The position numbers and the translations under genes are program-made. This document shows, piece after piece, positions 34,346-43,210 of a DNA stretch of 64,000 nt; positions within the stretch are counted from its first letter, which is position 1; each line of letters opens with the position of its first letter. Under the pieces are notes generated by a model, which worked only from the letters and a program-made list of their open reading frames with translations, ran no database searches and was not told where the DNA came from. The DNA lies in the NCBI GenBank assembly GCA_024234855.1, contig JACKNN010000001.1:434001-498000 (forward strand), written 5' to 3'. The stretch is from Pseudomonadales bacterium (GTDB lineage: Bacteria > Pseudomonadota > Gammaproteobacteria > Pseudomonadales > Halieaceae).

Positions 34346-35053
34346 TCAGGGCGCCATTACAGGCGGGCTGCTTATGCCCCGCAATCGCGCCAGCACCACC
34401 GCCAGCTGGCGCGATTGCGAGTCGCGTCCCCGGACCGCCAGCTCGCGCTCCAGCGGGTCGCCGTCAACCCTGTCACCCGCCTCGCTGACACTGGCCTCCG
34501 CCACGTCGGCGTCTGCCACGGTCCCTGAGATAACCGCCCTGGTCTCCCGCAAAGTCGCCAGGTGGGCCGCGACGGTATTGCCGAAACTGTTGCCTGTGAG
34601 CCTGCCGTTGACGGACACCTGCGCCGCGAGAATCCTGATTTCCCGACGATGCTCCTTTATCTCCGTCACCAGCTTTCGCAAGGTCAGTTCCTCGTTCCCG
34701 ATCCGCTCGGTGACACCCATCTCGCGACGCTTCAGGGCCTGGATATGCAGCTCTGTCGAGGAGATGTCCCTGGCCGCCAGCAGCAACAGCTCTTCTGATC
34801 GCTCCGCGGGATCCAGCTCGGCAATTTGCCGCTCGCGATTGCCAATGCGTCGCTGCGCGAGGGCGATTTCCCGCTCCAGGTCCTTGCGTGTCGCGATCAT
34901 CGCCGCCAGGCCAAGGCGCCGTCTTTCCAACAGGTTTTCAGCGTCCACGATTTCCTGTCGATAGATACGGATTGCATTGGCGTCGGTGATGCGCTCGGCA
35001 CTCTCCCTGGCGCCCGCCCGCAACAGGGTATTCAGTTTTCTCATGATATTCAT
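34346..35053 (-). CDS. PspA/IM30 family protein (YjfJ-like)
   Basis: A 235-residue, almost wholly helical coiled-coil protein. The N-terminus MRKLNTLLRAGARESAERI, followed by DANAIRIYRQEIVDAENLLE, matches the YjfJ-type branch of the PspA/IM30 (ESCRT-III-like) family. Such proteins polymerise on membranes and help maintain the proton barrier under stress. The basic coiled coil runs from about residue 25 to 150; the C-terminal third is alanine/acid-rich. The ATG at 35053 has TAGGAGGC 7 bases upstream. It is 12 bases downstream of the YiaAB gene, so the two are co-transcribed. Confidence 0.85.
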   Translation of the reverse strand: MNIMRKLNTLLRAGARESAERITDANAIRIYRQEIVDAENLLERRRLGLAAMIATRKDLEREIALAQRRIGNRERQIAELDPAERSEELLLLAARDISSTELHIQALKRREMGVTERIGNEELTLRKLVTEIKEHRREIRILAAQVSVNGRLTGNSFGNTVAAHLATLRETRAVISGTVADADVAEASVSEAGDRVDGDPLERELAVRGRDSQSRQLAVVLARLRGISSPPVMAP

Positions 35054-35065
35054 GGTTGTAGCCTC

Positions 35066-35341
35066 CTATTCCTTATCCATGTCGCGAATGATTTTCGTGG
35101 TGCGCGCTTCACTGATCCTGTTGTGCAGGCGATCAGATTCGTGCTTGTCACGAATGGTCTTGGACATGGTGATCGTCGAAAACACCAGGAATAGCGAGCT
35201 GATCATGAAGTAGCCCTTGACGAGCAACTCGCCGGGCAGCATGTAGATACCCATCATGGTTGCGCCAACCGCGACGGCAAAAGCCAGCTTGACGAAAAAG
35301 TCCCAGGCCGAAGTACTGCTGTTCATTTCATATTGATCCAC
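35066..35341 (-). CDS. YiaA/YiaB two-helix inner-membrane protein
   Basis: A 91-residue membrane protein with two helices (about residues 15-33 and 40-60) joined by a short turn. The conserved KGYFMISSLFLVFSTITMSKTIRD resembles the YiaAB domain. A charged cytoplasmic tail follows (KHESDRLHNRISEARTTK). It probably works at the inner membrane with the adjacent PspA-like protein. GTG at 35341 is favoured because AAGGAGGT lies 8 bases upstream; an ATG at 35326 is the alternative. Confidence 0.8.
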   Translation of the reverse strand: MDQYEMNSSTSAWDFFVKLAFAVAVGATMMGIYMLPGELLVKGYFMISSLFLVFSTITMSKTIRDKHESDRLHNRISEARTTKIIRDMDKE

Positions 35342-35470
35342 GTCGGATACCTCCTTTGGTATGTGTCGACGTGGGCAGTATTCAAGTGCGACGGGGCCGG
35401 CTCAACAGCCGCATGCAAAGCCGCGGCATTCGCCACCGCCGGTAGCAGGCCGTAGTACTTGAGGCCCGGA

Positions 35471-36226
35471 CTACGAGCCGACGGGCTTGCGGCGTTCCGA
35501 GCGCAGGGCCGCAAACCCCTTGTATCGCCAGTCGCGCAGGGCGATCACCGCGGTATAGCCGCGCCGCTGCTCAAAGGGCTTGCCGCTGTCCTCGCGGTTG
35601 AGCAGGTCGAACTCCCGCGCCAGCCGCTCCATCTTCCGACGAAACTGCGCATTGGATGACGCGCTCAGCATGCCATTGAGGACAATCAGCTCGTGATCGT
35701 CCTGGTTGAACCTCGCCGCGAAGAAATCCTGCTGAATGGTTTTCAGGAACACCTGCTGGATCGGCCCGTTGGGCAGCCAACCGAAATTGGGTGCCACCAG
35801 GAGTTTTATCCTGTTGTTGGGTTGCAACTCAATGAGCCTGAGGCGATCCAGTTTTGCCAGCATCTGTACCAGCTGGTGCTCCGCAAAGACATAGAACTCG
35901 AGGATGTTGTCAAAACTCCAGCGGTTCAGTACGCATACGGTGACCACCAGTAAACCCAGGTCTTCGGCGATCTCGCGCTCCTGCACGACCGTCAGCGCCT
36001 GCAACCTGCCATCGCGGCTCTCCATCAGGTGTAACAGGCCCGTCAGGTCCATATCGCACAGGCTGCAGATGCGATCGACCTCCGCCAGCGTAAACTCCCG
36101 CCGCGAGAACTTGCGCTTTACCGAAGACTCGGACAGGCCCATACCCTCAGCCAGGCCGGCGTATGTCATACGCGAGGATTTCAGCGCCGCCTTGAGAGCC
36201 TCGACCAGGGCCACTACCTGAGCCAT
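35471..36226 (-). CDS. Helix-turn-helix transcriptional regulator (XRE-like)
   Basis: A 251-residue protein with an N-terminal lambda-repressor-like HTH (about residues 5-60: KSSRMTYAGLAEGMGLSES, then FTLAEVDRICSLCDMD). A larger C-terminal region of unknown fold contains WSFDNILEFYVFAEHQLVQ and FGWLPNGPIQQVFLK. The ligand is unknown. It lies upstream of, and in the same direction as, the YiaAB-PspA pair, so it may control them (inference). The ATG at 36226 begins just before the HTH; an ATG at 36256 is possible. Confidence 0.82.
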   Translation of the reverse strand: MAQVVALVEALKAALKSSRMTYAGLAEGMGLSESSVKRKFSRREFTLAEVDRICSLCDMDLTGLLHLMESRDGRLQALTVVQEREIAEDLGLLVVTVCVLNRWSFDNILEFYVFAEHQLVQMLAKLDRLRLIELQPNNRIKLLVAPNFGWLPNGPIQQVFLKTIQQDFFAARFNQDDHELIVLNGMLSASSNAQFRRKMERLAREFDLLNREDSGKPFEQRRGYTAVIALRDWRYKGFAALRSERRKPVGS

Positions 36227-36362
36227 TTGACCACCTGCGGTAACAGAAAGTATCACCGCATGATACCAAAGGTCTTGGAGACCACTGCAACTGTTTATAT
36301 AGTGGAAGCCGGCCCTGTAATGGATAACATCCCGTTATCTTTTCGGCTCCCCGGAGTACCAC

Positions 36363-39300
36363 ATGATCTTCAGGCAGAAAGGCTTTATCCCCTATATCAC
36401 CGTGGTATTCCTCAATGCCTTTGTCGACCTGGGGCATAAAATCGTTATCCAGAACGCCATTTTCAAAAGTTACGACGGCCAGGAACAGGTGGTGCTCACG
36501 GCGATCGTCAACGGCCTGATACTGCTGCCGTTCATCCTGCTGTTCTCCCCGGCAGGGTTCCTGGCCGACAAATTCGCCAAGCACCGCATCATTCGCCACT
36601 CCGCATTCTTCGCTGTCGTTGCAACCCTGATGATTACATTTTCTTACTACCAGGGTTGGTTCTGGGCGGCGTTTGGCCTGACCTTTGCCCTGGCGGTGCA
36701 GAGCGCCATCTACAGCCCGGCCAAATACGGTTATATCAAGGAGCTGGTCGGGGGTAGCAACCTGGCCTCCGCCAACGGTATCGTGCAGGCCGTCACTATC
36801 GCGGGAATTTTGCTGGGCACCTTCGTATTCTCCATCCTGTTCGAAGCCCTGCTGCCCGAGGGCGGCACGACCGGTACCGGCCAGACCATGGCCTACATCG
36901 CGCCTATCGGTTGGGTGCTGGTTGCCCTTGCCACCCTGGAATGGCTGTCAACAGCATTGCTGCCGGCCCGGCAGCAGGGCGGCACGAGCGACTCTTTCGA
37001 ACTCGCGCCCTACCTGAAGCTGCGCTACCTGCAGCGCAACCTCGGTGTGCTCAGCCAGAACACCACGATCTGGCTGTCCATCATCGGCCTGGCCACGTTC
37101 TGGGCGATCTCGCAAGTGATGCTGGCGGCGTTCCCGGCGTTCGCCAAGGACGCGCTGGATATCACCAATACTGTCGTTATCCAGGGTATCCTGGCCTGCT
37201 CTGGTGTGGGTATTGTGCTCGGCTCCCTGCTGGCGGGCAGGGCATCGCGCAATTACATCGAGACCGGCCTGATACCCGTTGGCGCCGTGGGTATTGCCAT
37301 AGGCATCGCGGTACTTCCCGGCCTCGGCAGTACCTTCTCCATGGGTGTGGCATTCCTGCTGGTGGGCATGATGGGCGGGCTGTTCATTGTGCCGCTGAAT
37401 TCACTGATCCAGTTCCAGGCGCCGGCCTCCCACCTCGGCACGGTATTGGCGGGCAATAACTGGATCCAGAACGTGGCGATGCTGGGTGCGCTAATCCTCA
37501 CCGTCCTGTTTTCACTGGTCGGGATCGGCAGCGTGGGCCTGTTCTATATACTCACCGCGGTTGCGATCATCGGCACCGGTTACACCGTACGCAAGCTGCC
37601 GCATTCGCTGGTTCGCATTCTCGCGACCGGGATATTGAAACGCCGCTACCGGGTGGAGGTCATCGGCTTTGACAACATCCCGCAGGCCGGCGCGACCCTG
37701 TTGCTGGGCAATCATATTTCCTGGATAGACTGGGCCCTGGTGCAGATTGCCTGCCCCCGGCCCATCCGCTTCGTCATGCTCAAGCGCATCTATGACCTGT
37801 GGTACCTGAAGCCCTTTTTCAAGGCCTTTGGCGTGGTACCCATAGCCGCCGGCCAAAGCCAGGAGAGCCTGCGCACCATCAACGGCCTGCTGCGGGCCGG
37901 GGAATGTGTCTGCCTGTTTCCTGAAGGCGCCATCAGTCGCAACGGCCACCTGGGTAAATTCCATACCGGGTTTGAACGCGCGTTAGCGGGGGTAGAGGAG
38001 GGCGTCATCGTGCCCTTCTACCTGCACGGGCTATGGGGCAGTAGCCTGTCGCGCGCCGAGGAAGGCCTGCGCAGTGCGCGTGCGCCCGACCTGAAACGGG
38101 ATCTCATCGTCGCCTTCGGCCCACATCTGTCCCTGGATACATCGGCAAAGCAACTCAAACAGAAGGTTTTCGAGCTGTCGATCACCGCGTGGCAGGCCTA
38201 CAGCGAACAACTTCCCCCCATCCCGCTGGCCTGGTTGCGCGCCGCCGGGCGCAAGCCGGGCCAGCTCTGTGTGGCGGACGATTCGCGCAAGGTGCTGACC
38301 AACTATGAAATGGTGGCGGCGGTGGTGGCGCTTGGGCACCGGCTAAAATCCGGCACCGCCGCAGGGCACACCGGCGTTTTACTGCCTCCCGGCGCCGCCG
38401 CTGCACAAGCCATCCTGGCACTGCAATTAAACGGCACGGTGGTAGTGCCCCTGAACCATACCCTGCCGGCGGAGTTGTTCAGGCGCACCCTGAAAACCGC
38501 GAAAGTACAACAGGTCATTACCTCCCGCGCCTACCAGCAGGCGCTGGCGGAAGCGCATATCGACCTCATCGCGCTACTACAGGGACAGCGCGTGTTCTAT
38601 CTGGAAGACCTGGCAGCGGGCGCCCCGACCTGGCGTCGCCTGCTCACTGCGGCCCAGCTGACGCTGTTGCCGGCGGCGTGGTTTTATCGACTGCATGGCA
38701 AGGTCGTCGACGCGAGTGCACCCGCGGCAATCTTATTGAGTCACGAGGACGATCACGCTCCCGCGGCAGTGGTGCTGTCACACCGCAATATCATGGCGAA
38801 CTGCAAGCAAATGTCGGATGTGATGAATACACGGCTGGACGATGTGATCATGTCCTGCGTTCCCCTGTACCATCCGCTGGGCCTCACGCTGACCACGATC
38901 ATGCCGCTGGTGGAGGGTATTCCCATTGCCTGCCACGCCGACCCGGTGGACGCCCTGGGTATTGCAAAAATGGTCGCCCGCTACAACGGCACCCTGTTGC
39001 CCGCGTCCCCCGCCACGCTGGGCCTGTATGCCGGCCACGAAGCCATTCACCCGCTGATGCTGGCCTCATTGCGACTGGTTGTATCGGGCGCAGAGGCGCT
39101 GCCGGACGATGTCCGGGAACAGTTCGAACTCAAGTTTGGCAAGCGGATTTACGAAGGATGGGGTATGGCCGAGACCACCACCGTGGCGACGGTAAATATC
39201 CCGGATGCCATGGATACCAGCGACTGGAAGGTGCAGCAGGGCAATATCCCCGGCACCATGGGCATGCCCCTGCCCGGTACCGCCCTGAAAATCATCGACC

Positions 39301-39491
39301 GGGCGAGCGGCCAGGAACAACCCCTGGGCAGCCCCGGACAACTACTGGTCTGCGGGAGCCAGGTGATGCTGGGCTACCTGGACAACCCGGAGAAGACCCG
39401 TGACGCCATGATCGAGATCGACGGCCAGCGGTGGCTGAAAACACCCGGCACTGCGCGGCTGACGGAAGAGGGTTTTCTGCTGGTGCTCTGA
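36363..39491 (+). CDS. Fused MFS/1-acylglycerophosphate acyltransferase/AMP-binding protein (LplT-Aas-like) with degenerate adenylation domain
   Basis: A 1042-residue three-part protein. Residues 1-415: MFS transporter of the LplT lysophospholipid-flippase type. About 430-620: PlsC acyltransferase with intact NHISWID (His451, Asp456) and FPEGAIS (about 519-525). About 640-1042: AMP-binding domain. In E. coli LplT and Aas are separate and recycle lysophosphatidylethanolamine at the inner membrane. Here the phosphate loop, normally SSGSEGxPKG-like, reads SHEDDHAPAA (793-802). The usual GD before the hinge reads TPG, and the protein stops right after EEGFLLVL, so the C-terminal lid with its catalytic lysine is missing. 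Transport and acyl transfer may persist, but acyl activation probably does not. It is convergent with gyrB. Confidence 0.85.
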   Translation: MIFRQKGFIPYITVVFLNAFVDLGHKIVIQNAIFKSYDGQEQVVLTAIVNGLILLPFILLFSPAGFLADKFAKHRIIRHSAFFAVVATLMITFSYYQGWFWAAFGLTFALAVQSAIYSPAKYGYIKELVGGSNLASANGIVQAVTIAGILLGTFVFSILFEALLPEGGTTGTGQTMAYIAPIGWVLVALATLEWLSTALLPARQQGGTSDSFELAPYLKLRYLQRNLGVLSQNTTIWLSIIGLATFWAISQVMLAAFPAFAKDALDITNTVVIQGILACSGVGIVLGSLLAGRASRNYIETGLIPVGAVGIAIGIAVLPGLGSTFSMGVAFLLVGMMGGLFIVPLNSLIQFQAPASHLGTVLAGNNWIQNVAMLGALILTVLFSLVGIGSVGLFYILTAVAIIGTGYTVRKLPHSLVRILATGILKRRYRVEVIGFDNIPQAGATLLLGNHISWIDWALVQIACPRPIRFVMLKRIYDLWYLKPFFKAFGVVPIAAGQSQESLRTINGLLRAGECVCLFPEGAISRNGHLGKFHTGFERALAGVEEGVIVPFYLHGLWGSSLSRAEEGLRSARAPDLKRDLIVAFGPHLSLDTSAKQLKQKVFELSITAWQAYSEQLPPIPLAWLRAAGRKPGQLCVADDSRKVLTNYEMVAAVVALGHRLKSGTAAGHTGVLLPPGAAAAQAILALQLNGTVVVPLNHTLPAELFRRTLKTAKVQQVITSRAYQQALAEAHIDLIALLQGQRVFYLEDLAAGAPTWRRLLTAAQLTLLPAAWFYRLHGKVVDASAPAAILLSHEDDHAPAAVVLSHRNIMANCKQMSDVMNTRLDDVIMSCVPLYHPLGLTLTTIMPLVEGIPIACHADPVDALGIAKMVARYNGTLLPASPATLGLYAGHEAIHPLMLASLRLVVSGAEALPDDVREQFELKFGKRIYEGWGMAETTTVATVNIPDAMDTSDWKVQQGNIPGTMGMPLPGTALKIIDRASGQEQPLGSPGQLLVCGSQVMLGYLDNPEKTRDAMIEIDGQRWLKTPGTARLTEEGFLLVL

Positions 39492-39537
39492 TCCGGGGTG
39501 TTCCGCCGATCCTGCAGCCAGGAGATAAGATCCCGCC

Positions 39538-41955
39538 CTACACGTCCAGGTTGGCCACCGAGAGGGCGTTCTCCTCGATAAACAACCGGCGCGGCTCCAC
39601 GTGGTCGCCCATCAGGGTGGTGAAGATCTGGTCTGCGCCGATCGCATCCTCGATCGTCACCTTGAGCATGCGGCGCACTTCCGGGTCCATGGTTGTTTCC
39701 CACAGCTGCTCGGGATTCATCTCACCCAGGCCCTTGTAACGCTGGATGCTGTAGCCCCGTCGCGCCTCGGTCATAAGCCAGTCCAGGCCCTCGGCAAAAC
39801 TGCGGGTCGCCAGGGTTTTGTCGCCGCGCTGGAAATAGCCGTCCGCCTCGATCAGTGTGTTGATGGTCGCGCCCAGTGCTATCAGGGCACGGTACTCGCC
39901 AGAGGCGAAGAATTCGTGGTGGTATTCGGTTTCAGACTCTACGCCATGGGCCAGAAGCTTGACCACGGGAAAATACAGCTGCCGCTCCTGGTCTTTGCGT
40001 ACCACGACGGTGTAGGCGCTGCCCTTGCTGGCCACAGATAGTAAGCGCTCACTCAACTGCTCGCTGAACGATGTAACCGCTTGCTCATCCCGCATTTGCT
40101 CCAGCGACAACGAATCGCCGTATACCATCTCCCACAACACTTCCGCGGTATACAGACGGCTCAGCCTGTCGATGGTCGAGGCCACGGCGCGGAATTTCGT
40201 CACCAGCTCCTCCAGGCCGCTACCGGAAATCGGCGGGGCATCCGGGTTGACATAGATCGAGGCGCCCTCGAGGGCACCCTGGGTCAGGTACTGGTTGAGG
40301 GCGTCATCGTCTTTCAGGTACTGGTGCTGCTTGCCCTTGGCGATCTTGTACAGGGGCGGCTGGGCGATAAAAATATGCCCGCGTTCCAGCAACTCCCGCA
40401 TCTGGCGGAAAAAGAAGGTGAGCAGCAGGGTGCGGATATGCGACCCGTCAACATCCGCGTCAGTCATGATAATGATACTGTGGTAGCGCAGTTTGTCGGC
40501 GTTGAACTCATCCTTGCCGATGCCGCAGCCCAGCGCCGTCACTATGGTGCCTACTTCCGCCGAGCCCAGCATCTTGTCGAAGCGGGCTTTTTCCACGTTG
40601 AGGATTTTACCCTTGAGCGGCAGGATGGCCTGGAACTTGCGATTCCGGCCCTGCTTGGCGGAGCCGCCCGCGGAGTCGCCCTCCACCAGGTACAATTCTG
40701 ACAGGGCGGGGTCCTTTTCCTGGCAGTCCGCCAGTTTGCCGGGCAAGCCGGCGATATCCAGGGCGCCTTTGCGCCGGGTCATTTCCCGCGCCTTGCGAGC
40801 CGCTTCCCTGGCCCTGGCGGCGTCCAGCATCTTACCCACCACCGCCCTGGCCTCACCCGGGTTTTCCAGCAGGTAATCGTTGAACTGGGCATTCATGGTC
40901 TGTTCTACCGCGGTTTTCACCTCGGAGGACACCAGCTTGTCCTTGGTCTGGGATGAAAACTTGGGGTCGGGCACCTTCACCGAAATGATCGCGGTCAAAC
41001 CCTCCCGGGCATCGTCCCCGGTAGTGTTGACCTTGGCTTTCTTGGCCAGGCCTTCCTTTTCAATGTAGGTATTAAGGCTGCGGGTTAGGGCGGCCCGGAA
41101 GCCGGCAAGGTGGGTCCCACCATCCCGCTGGGGAATATTGTTGGTATAGCAGAAGATGTTTTCCTGAAAGGAGTCGTTCCACTGCAACGCGACCTCGACG
41201 CCGATGCCCTCCTCAGTGTCATATTGGAAGTGAAACGGCCGGTTGACGGGTGTCTTATTGAGATTGAGGTAATCGACAAAGGCTTTAAGGCCGCCGTCGT
41301 ACTGGTAAGTCTCTTCCTTGCCGCTGCGCTCGTCCTTCAACACGATACGTACACCGGAGTTGAGAAAGGCCAGCTCCCGCAGGCGTTTGGCCAGTTGGTC
41401 AAAATGGAACTTGATATTGGTAAAGGTCGCAGGGGAGGGTTTGAACCTGACAGTTGTACCTGTGACGCCGGTAACCCCGATTTCCGCCAGGGGAGCATCC
41501 GGGACACCGTGACGGTAGACCTGTTCATACATTTTGCCTTCACGGCGAATTGTCAGGACCAACTCCTCCGAAAGGGCGTTCACCACCGAAACCCCGACAC
41601 CGTGCAAGCCGCCGGACACCTTGTAGGTGTTGTCATCGAATTTCCCCCCCGCGTGCAGCACGGTCATGATGACCTCGGCTGCCGAGACACCTTCCTCATG
41701 CATTTCCGTGGGTATACCGCGGCCATTATCCCCCACGGTAACGGACTCATCAGGGTGTATGGCTATGGCGATTTCGCTGCAGTGGCCGGCAAGCGCTTCA
41801 TCGATCGAGTTGTCTACCAGCTCGAACACCATATGATGCAATCCGGTACCGTCATCCGTATCCCCGATGTACATGCCCGGGCGTTTTCGCACGGCATCCA
41901 GTCCTTTGAGAACCTTGATACTGGATGAATCGTAATTATGCTCACCTTCACTCAT
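39538..41955 (-). CDS. gyrB: DNA gyrase subunit B
   Basis: An 805-residue type IIA topoisomerase ATPase subunit that, with GyrA, introduces negative supercoils. Domains: GHKL ATPase (GLDAVRKRPGMYIGDT, VDNSIDEALAGHC, DNGRGIP), transducer, TOPRIM (EGDSAGGSAKQGR, DADVDGSHIRTLL) and the C-terminal region QRYKGLGEMNPEQLWETTM. The length agrees with other gammaproteobacterial GyrB proteins carrying the TOPRIM insert. The ATG at 41955 (MSEGEHNYDSSSIKVL) was preferred over an ATG 30 bases upstream. It belongs to the dnaA-dnaN-recF-gyrB series on the minus strand. Confidence 0.97.
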   Translation of the reverse strand: MSEGEHNYDSSSIKVLKGLDAVRKRPGMYIGDTDDGTGLHHMVFELVDNSIDEALAGHCSEIAIAIHPDESVTVGDNGRGIPTEMHEEGVSAAEVIMTVLHAGGKFDDNTYKVSGGLHGVGVSVVNALSEELVLTIRREGKMYEQVYRHGVPDAPLAEIGVTGVTGTTVRFKPSPATFTNIKFHFDQLAKRLRELAFLNSGVRIVLKDERSGKEETYQYDGGLKAFVDYLNLNKTPVNRPFHFQYDTEEGIGVEVALQWNDSFQENIFCYTNNIPQRDGGTHLAGFRAALTRSLNTYIEKEGLAKKAKVNTTGDDAREGLTAIISVKVPDPKFSSQTKDKLVSSEVKTAVEQTMNAQFNDYLLENPGEARAVVGKMLDAARAREAARKAREMTRRKGALDIAGLPGKLADCQEKDPALSELYLVEGDSAGGSAKQGRNRKFQAILPLKGKILNVEKARFDKMLGSAEVGTIVTALGCGIGKDEFNADKLRYHSIIIMTDADVDGSHIRTLLLTFFFRQMRELLERGHIFIAQPPLYKIAKGKQHQYLKDDDALNQYLTQGALEGASIYVNPDAPPISGSGLEELVTKFRAVASTIDRLSRLYTAEVLWEMVYGDSLSLEQMRDEQAVTSFSEQLSERLLSVASKGSAYTVVVRKDQERQLYFPVVKLLAHGVESETEYHHEFFASGEYRALIALGATINTLIEADGYFQRGDKTLATRSFAEGLDWLMTEARRGYSIQRYKGLGEMNPEQLWETTMDPEVRRMLKVTIEDAIGADQIFTTLMGDHVEPRRLFIEENALSVANLDV

Positions 41956-42013
41956 AGCTCTACTCTCATTACTGCTTCTATTCATATAACTACACCCCGC
42001 AGAGCGGGATACG

Positions 42014-43132
42014 TCAGCCGGCAGATATGCCGGCCGGCGTAATCGTGCCCTGTTCCACGTGGAACAGGGCTATGTCGGAGTCTTCCTCTGGCCAGACCGA
42101 TGTAATATCGGCCCGGTCTATACAGGTAATAAATACCTGGGCTTTCATTGCGGCCAATAACTCACAGACCTGGCGACTGTGGTCCTGGTCGAGTTCGGAG
42201 GGCAGATCATCCACCAGGTAAGTACAACTGCCTTTCCCGTATTCGGCCATCAGCTGCCCCTGAGCGAGCTTCAGCCCACATACCACCAGCTTTTGCTGGC
42301 CCCGCGACAGGGTCTCAGCCGCCAGGCGACCATCAATCAACACCCTGATATCGGCGCGCTGGGGACCGACATGGGTATAACCCTGCTCCATATCCGAGGA
42401 AACGCTGGCCTCCAGCGCAGATTCGTATGTGGACTGCCGGTCCCAACCCTGGTGATAGCGCAACTCCAGCCCGTCGGCCAGAGCTGGCAACAGCTGTCTC
42501 GCGATGGCCTTGAAACGGGGCGCAAGCAGCTTGAAGTAGTTCCGCCGGTAGTCGCCTGTCGCCTCACCGGAGCTTGCCAGGTCACGGGTCCAGACAGCTA
42601 ATTCCTGGTCGCGAATTTTACCATGCCGCAGCAGTTTATTGCGCTGTTTTATGCACCTCTGGAAACGCTGCCACTGTTCAAGGAAGCGATGTTCCACGTG
42701 AAACACGCCCCAATCCAGGTACTGTCGCCTGGCGGCGGGTGAGCCGGTCAATAACTCGAAGCTATCAGCATTGATCACCTGCAAGGGTAAGTGCTCGACC
42801 AGTTGGGCCAGGGACTTAACCGGGCTGCCAGCCACCTTGATAACGGCCTCCCCCGCCAGGCTTCGCTGCACCCCCAGGCTTATACCCACGCCGGGAATGG
42901 TGGGCGAATTAGCCACGCCGAAGGTCACACAATGGGTTTGCCCGTGGGTTATGAGGGACTTTACACTGCTGCCCCGAAATGACCGGGCCATGCCCAGCAG
43001 GTGAACTGCCTCCAACACACTGGTCTTACCGCTGCCATTGCGCCCGAAAAAAACATTCACCTGCGCCAGATCCCGCAGCTTCACCTGCTTCAGGTTTCTC
43101 ACGTGGTTGATCTGGAGACGGGTTAGCGACAC
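42014..43132 (-). CDS. recF: DNA replication and repair protein RecF
   Basis: A 372-residue SMC-like ATPase that helps load RecA at gaps and restart stalled forks. Walker A is FFGRNGSGKTSVLEAV (about 28-43); the signature LSRGQQKLVVCGLKLAQG and Walker B region YLVDDLPSELD are intact. The C-terminus is somewhat longer than E. coli RecF (357). Two parS-like palindromes are embedded in its coding sequence. It follows dnaN by 78 bases and precedes gyrB. Confidence 0.96.
   Translation of the reverse strand: MSLTRLQINHVRNLKQVKLRDLAQVNVFFGRNGSGKTSVLEAVHLLGMARSFRGSSVKSLITHGQTHCVTFGVANSPTIPGVGISLGVQRSLAGEAVIKVAGSPVKSLAQLVEHLPLQVINADSFELLTGSPAARRQYLDWGVFHVEHRFLEQWQRFQRCIKQRNKLLRHGKIRDQELAVWTRDLASSGEATGDYRRNYFKLLAPRFKAIARQLLPALADGLELRYHQGWDRQSTYESALEASVSSDMEQGYTHVGPQRADIRVLIDGRLAAETLSRGQQKLVVCGLKLAQGQLMAEYGKGSCTYLVDDLPSELDQDHSRQVCELLAAMKAQVFITCIDRADITSVWPEEDSDIALFHVEQGTITPAGISAG
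42051..42066. other. parS-type partition site (1)
   Basis: TGTTCCACGTGGAACA, a perfect 16-bp palindrome, fits the ParB-binding parS consensus TGTTNCACGTGAAACA in its symmetric variants. It lies in the last codons of recF. ParB is encoded at 62.2-63.1 kb in this window. Confidence 0.85.
42690..42705. other. parS-type partition site (2)
   Basis: TGTTCCACGTGAAACA matches the canonical parS consensus at every defined position. It is inside recF, 639 bases from site 1. Two exact sites this close are not expected by chance and should nucleate the ParB complex next to the origin. Confidence 0.88.
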
Positions 43133-43210
43133 ATTGGCCCGGTCATATCAGGCGTGGGTTGGCCTGTAACAAGGTAAGCAGTTGCGCGAAAGAGGTGGTG
43201 TTGCGCCTCA

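Noticed and set aside
43090..43120. Possible third parS site (CACGTG in the recF start region)
   Set aside because: Only the central CACGTG matches; the flanking bases do not fit the parS consensus.
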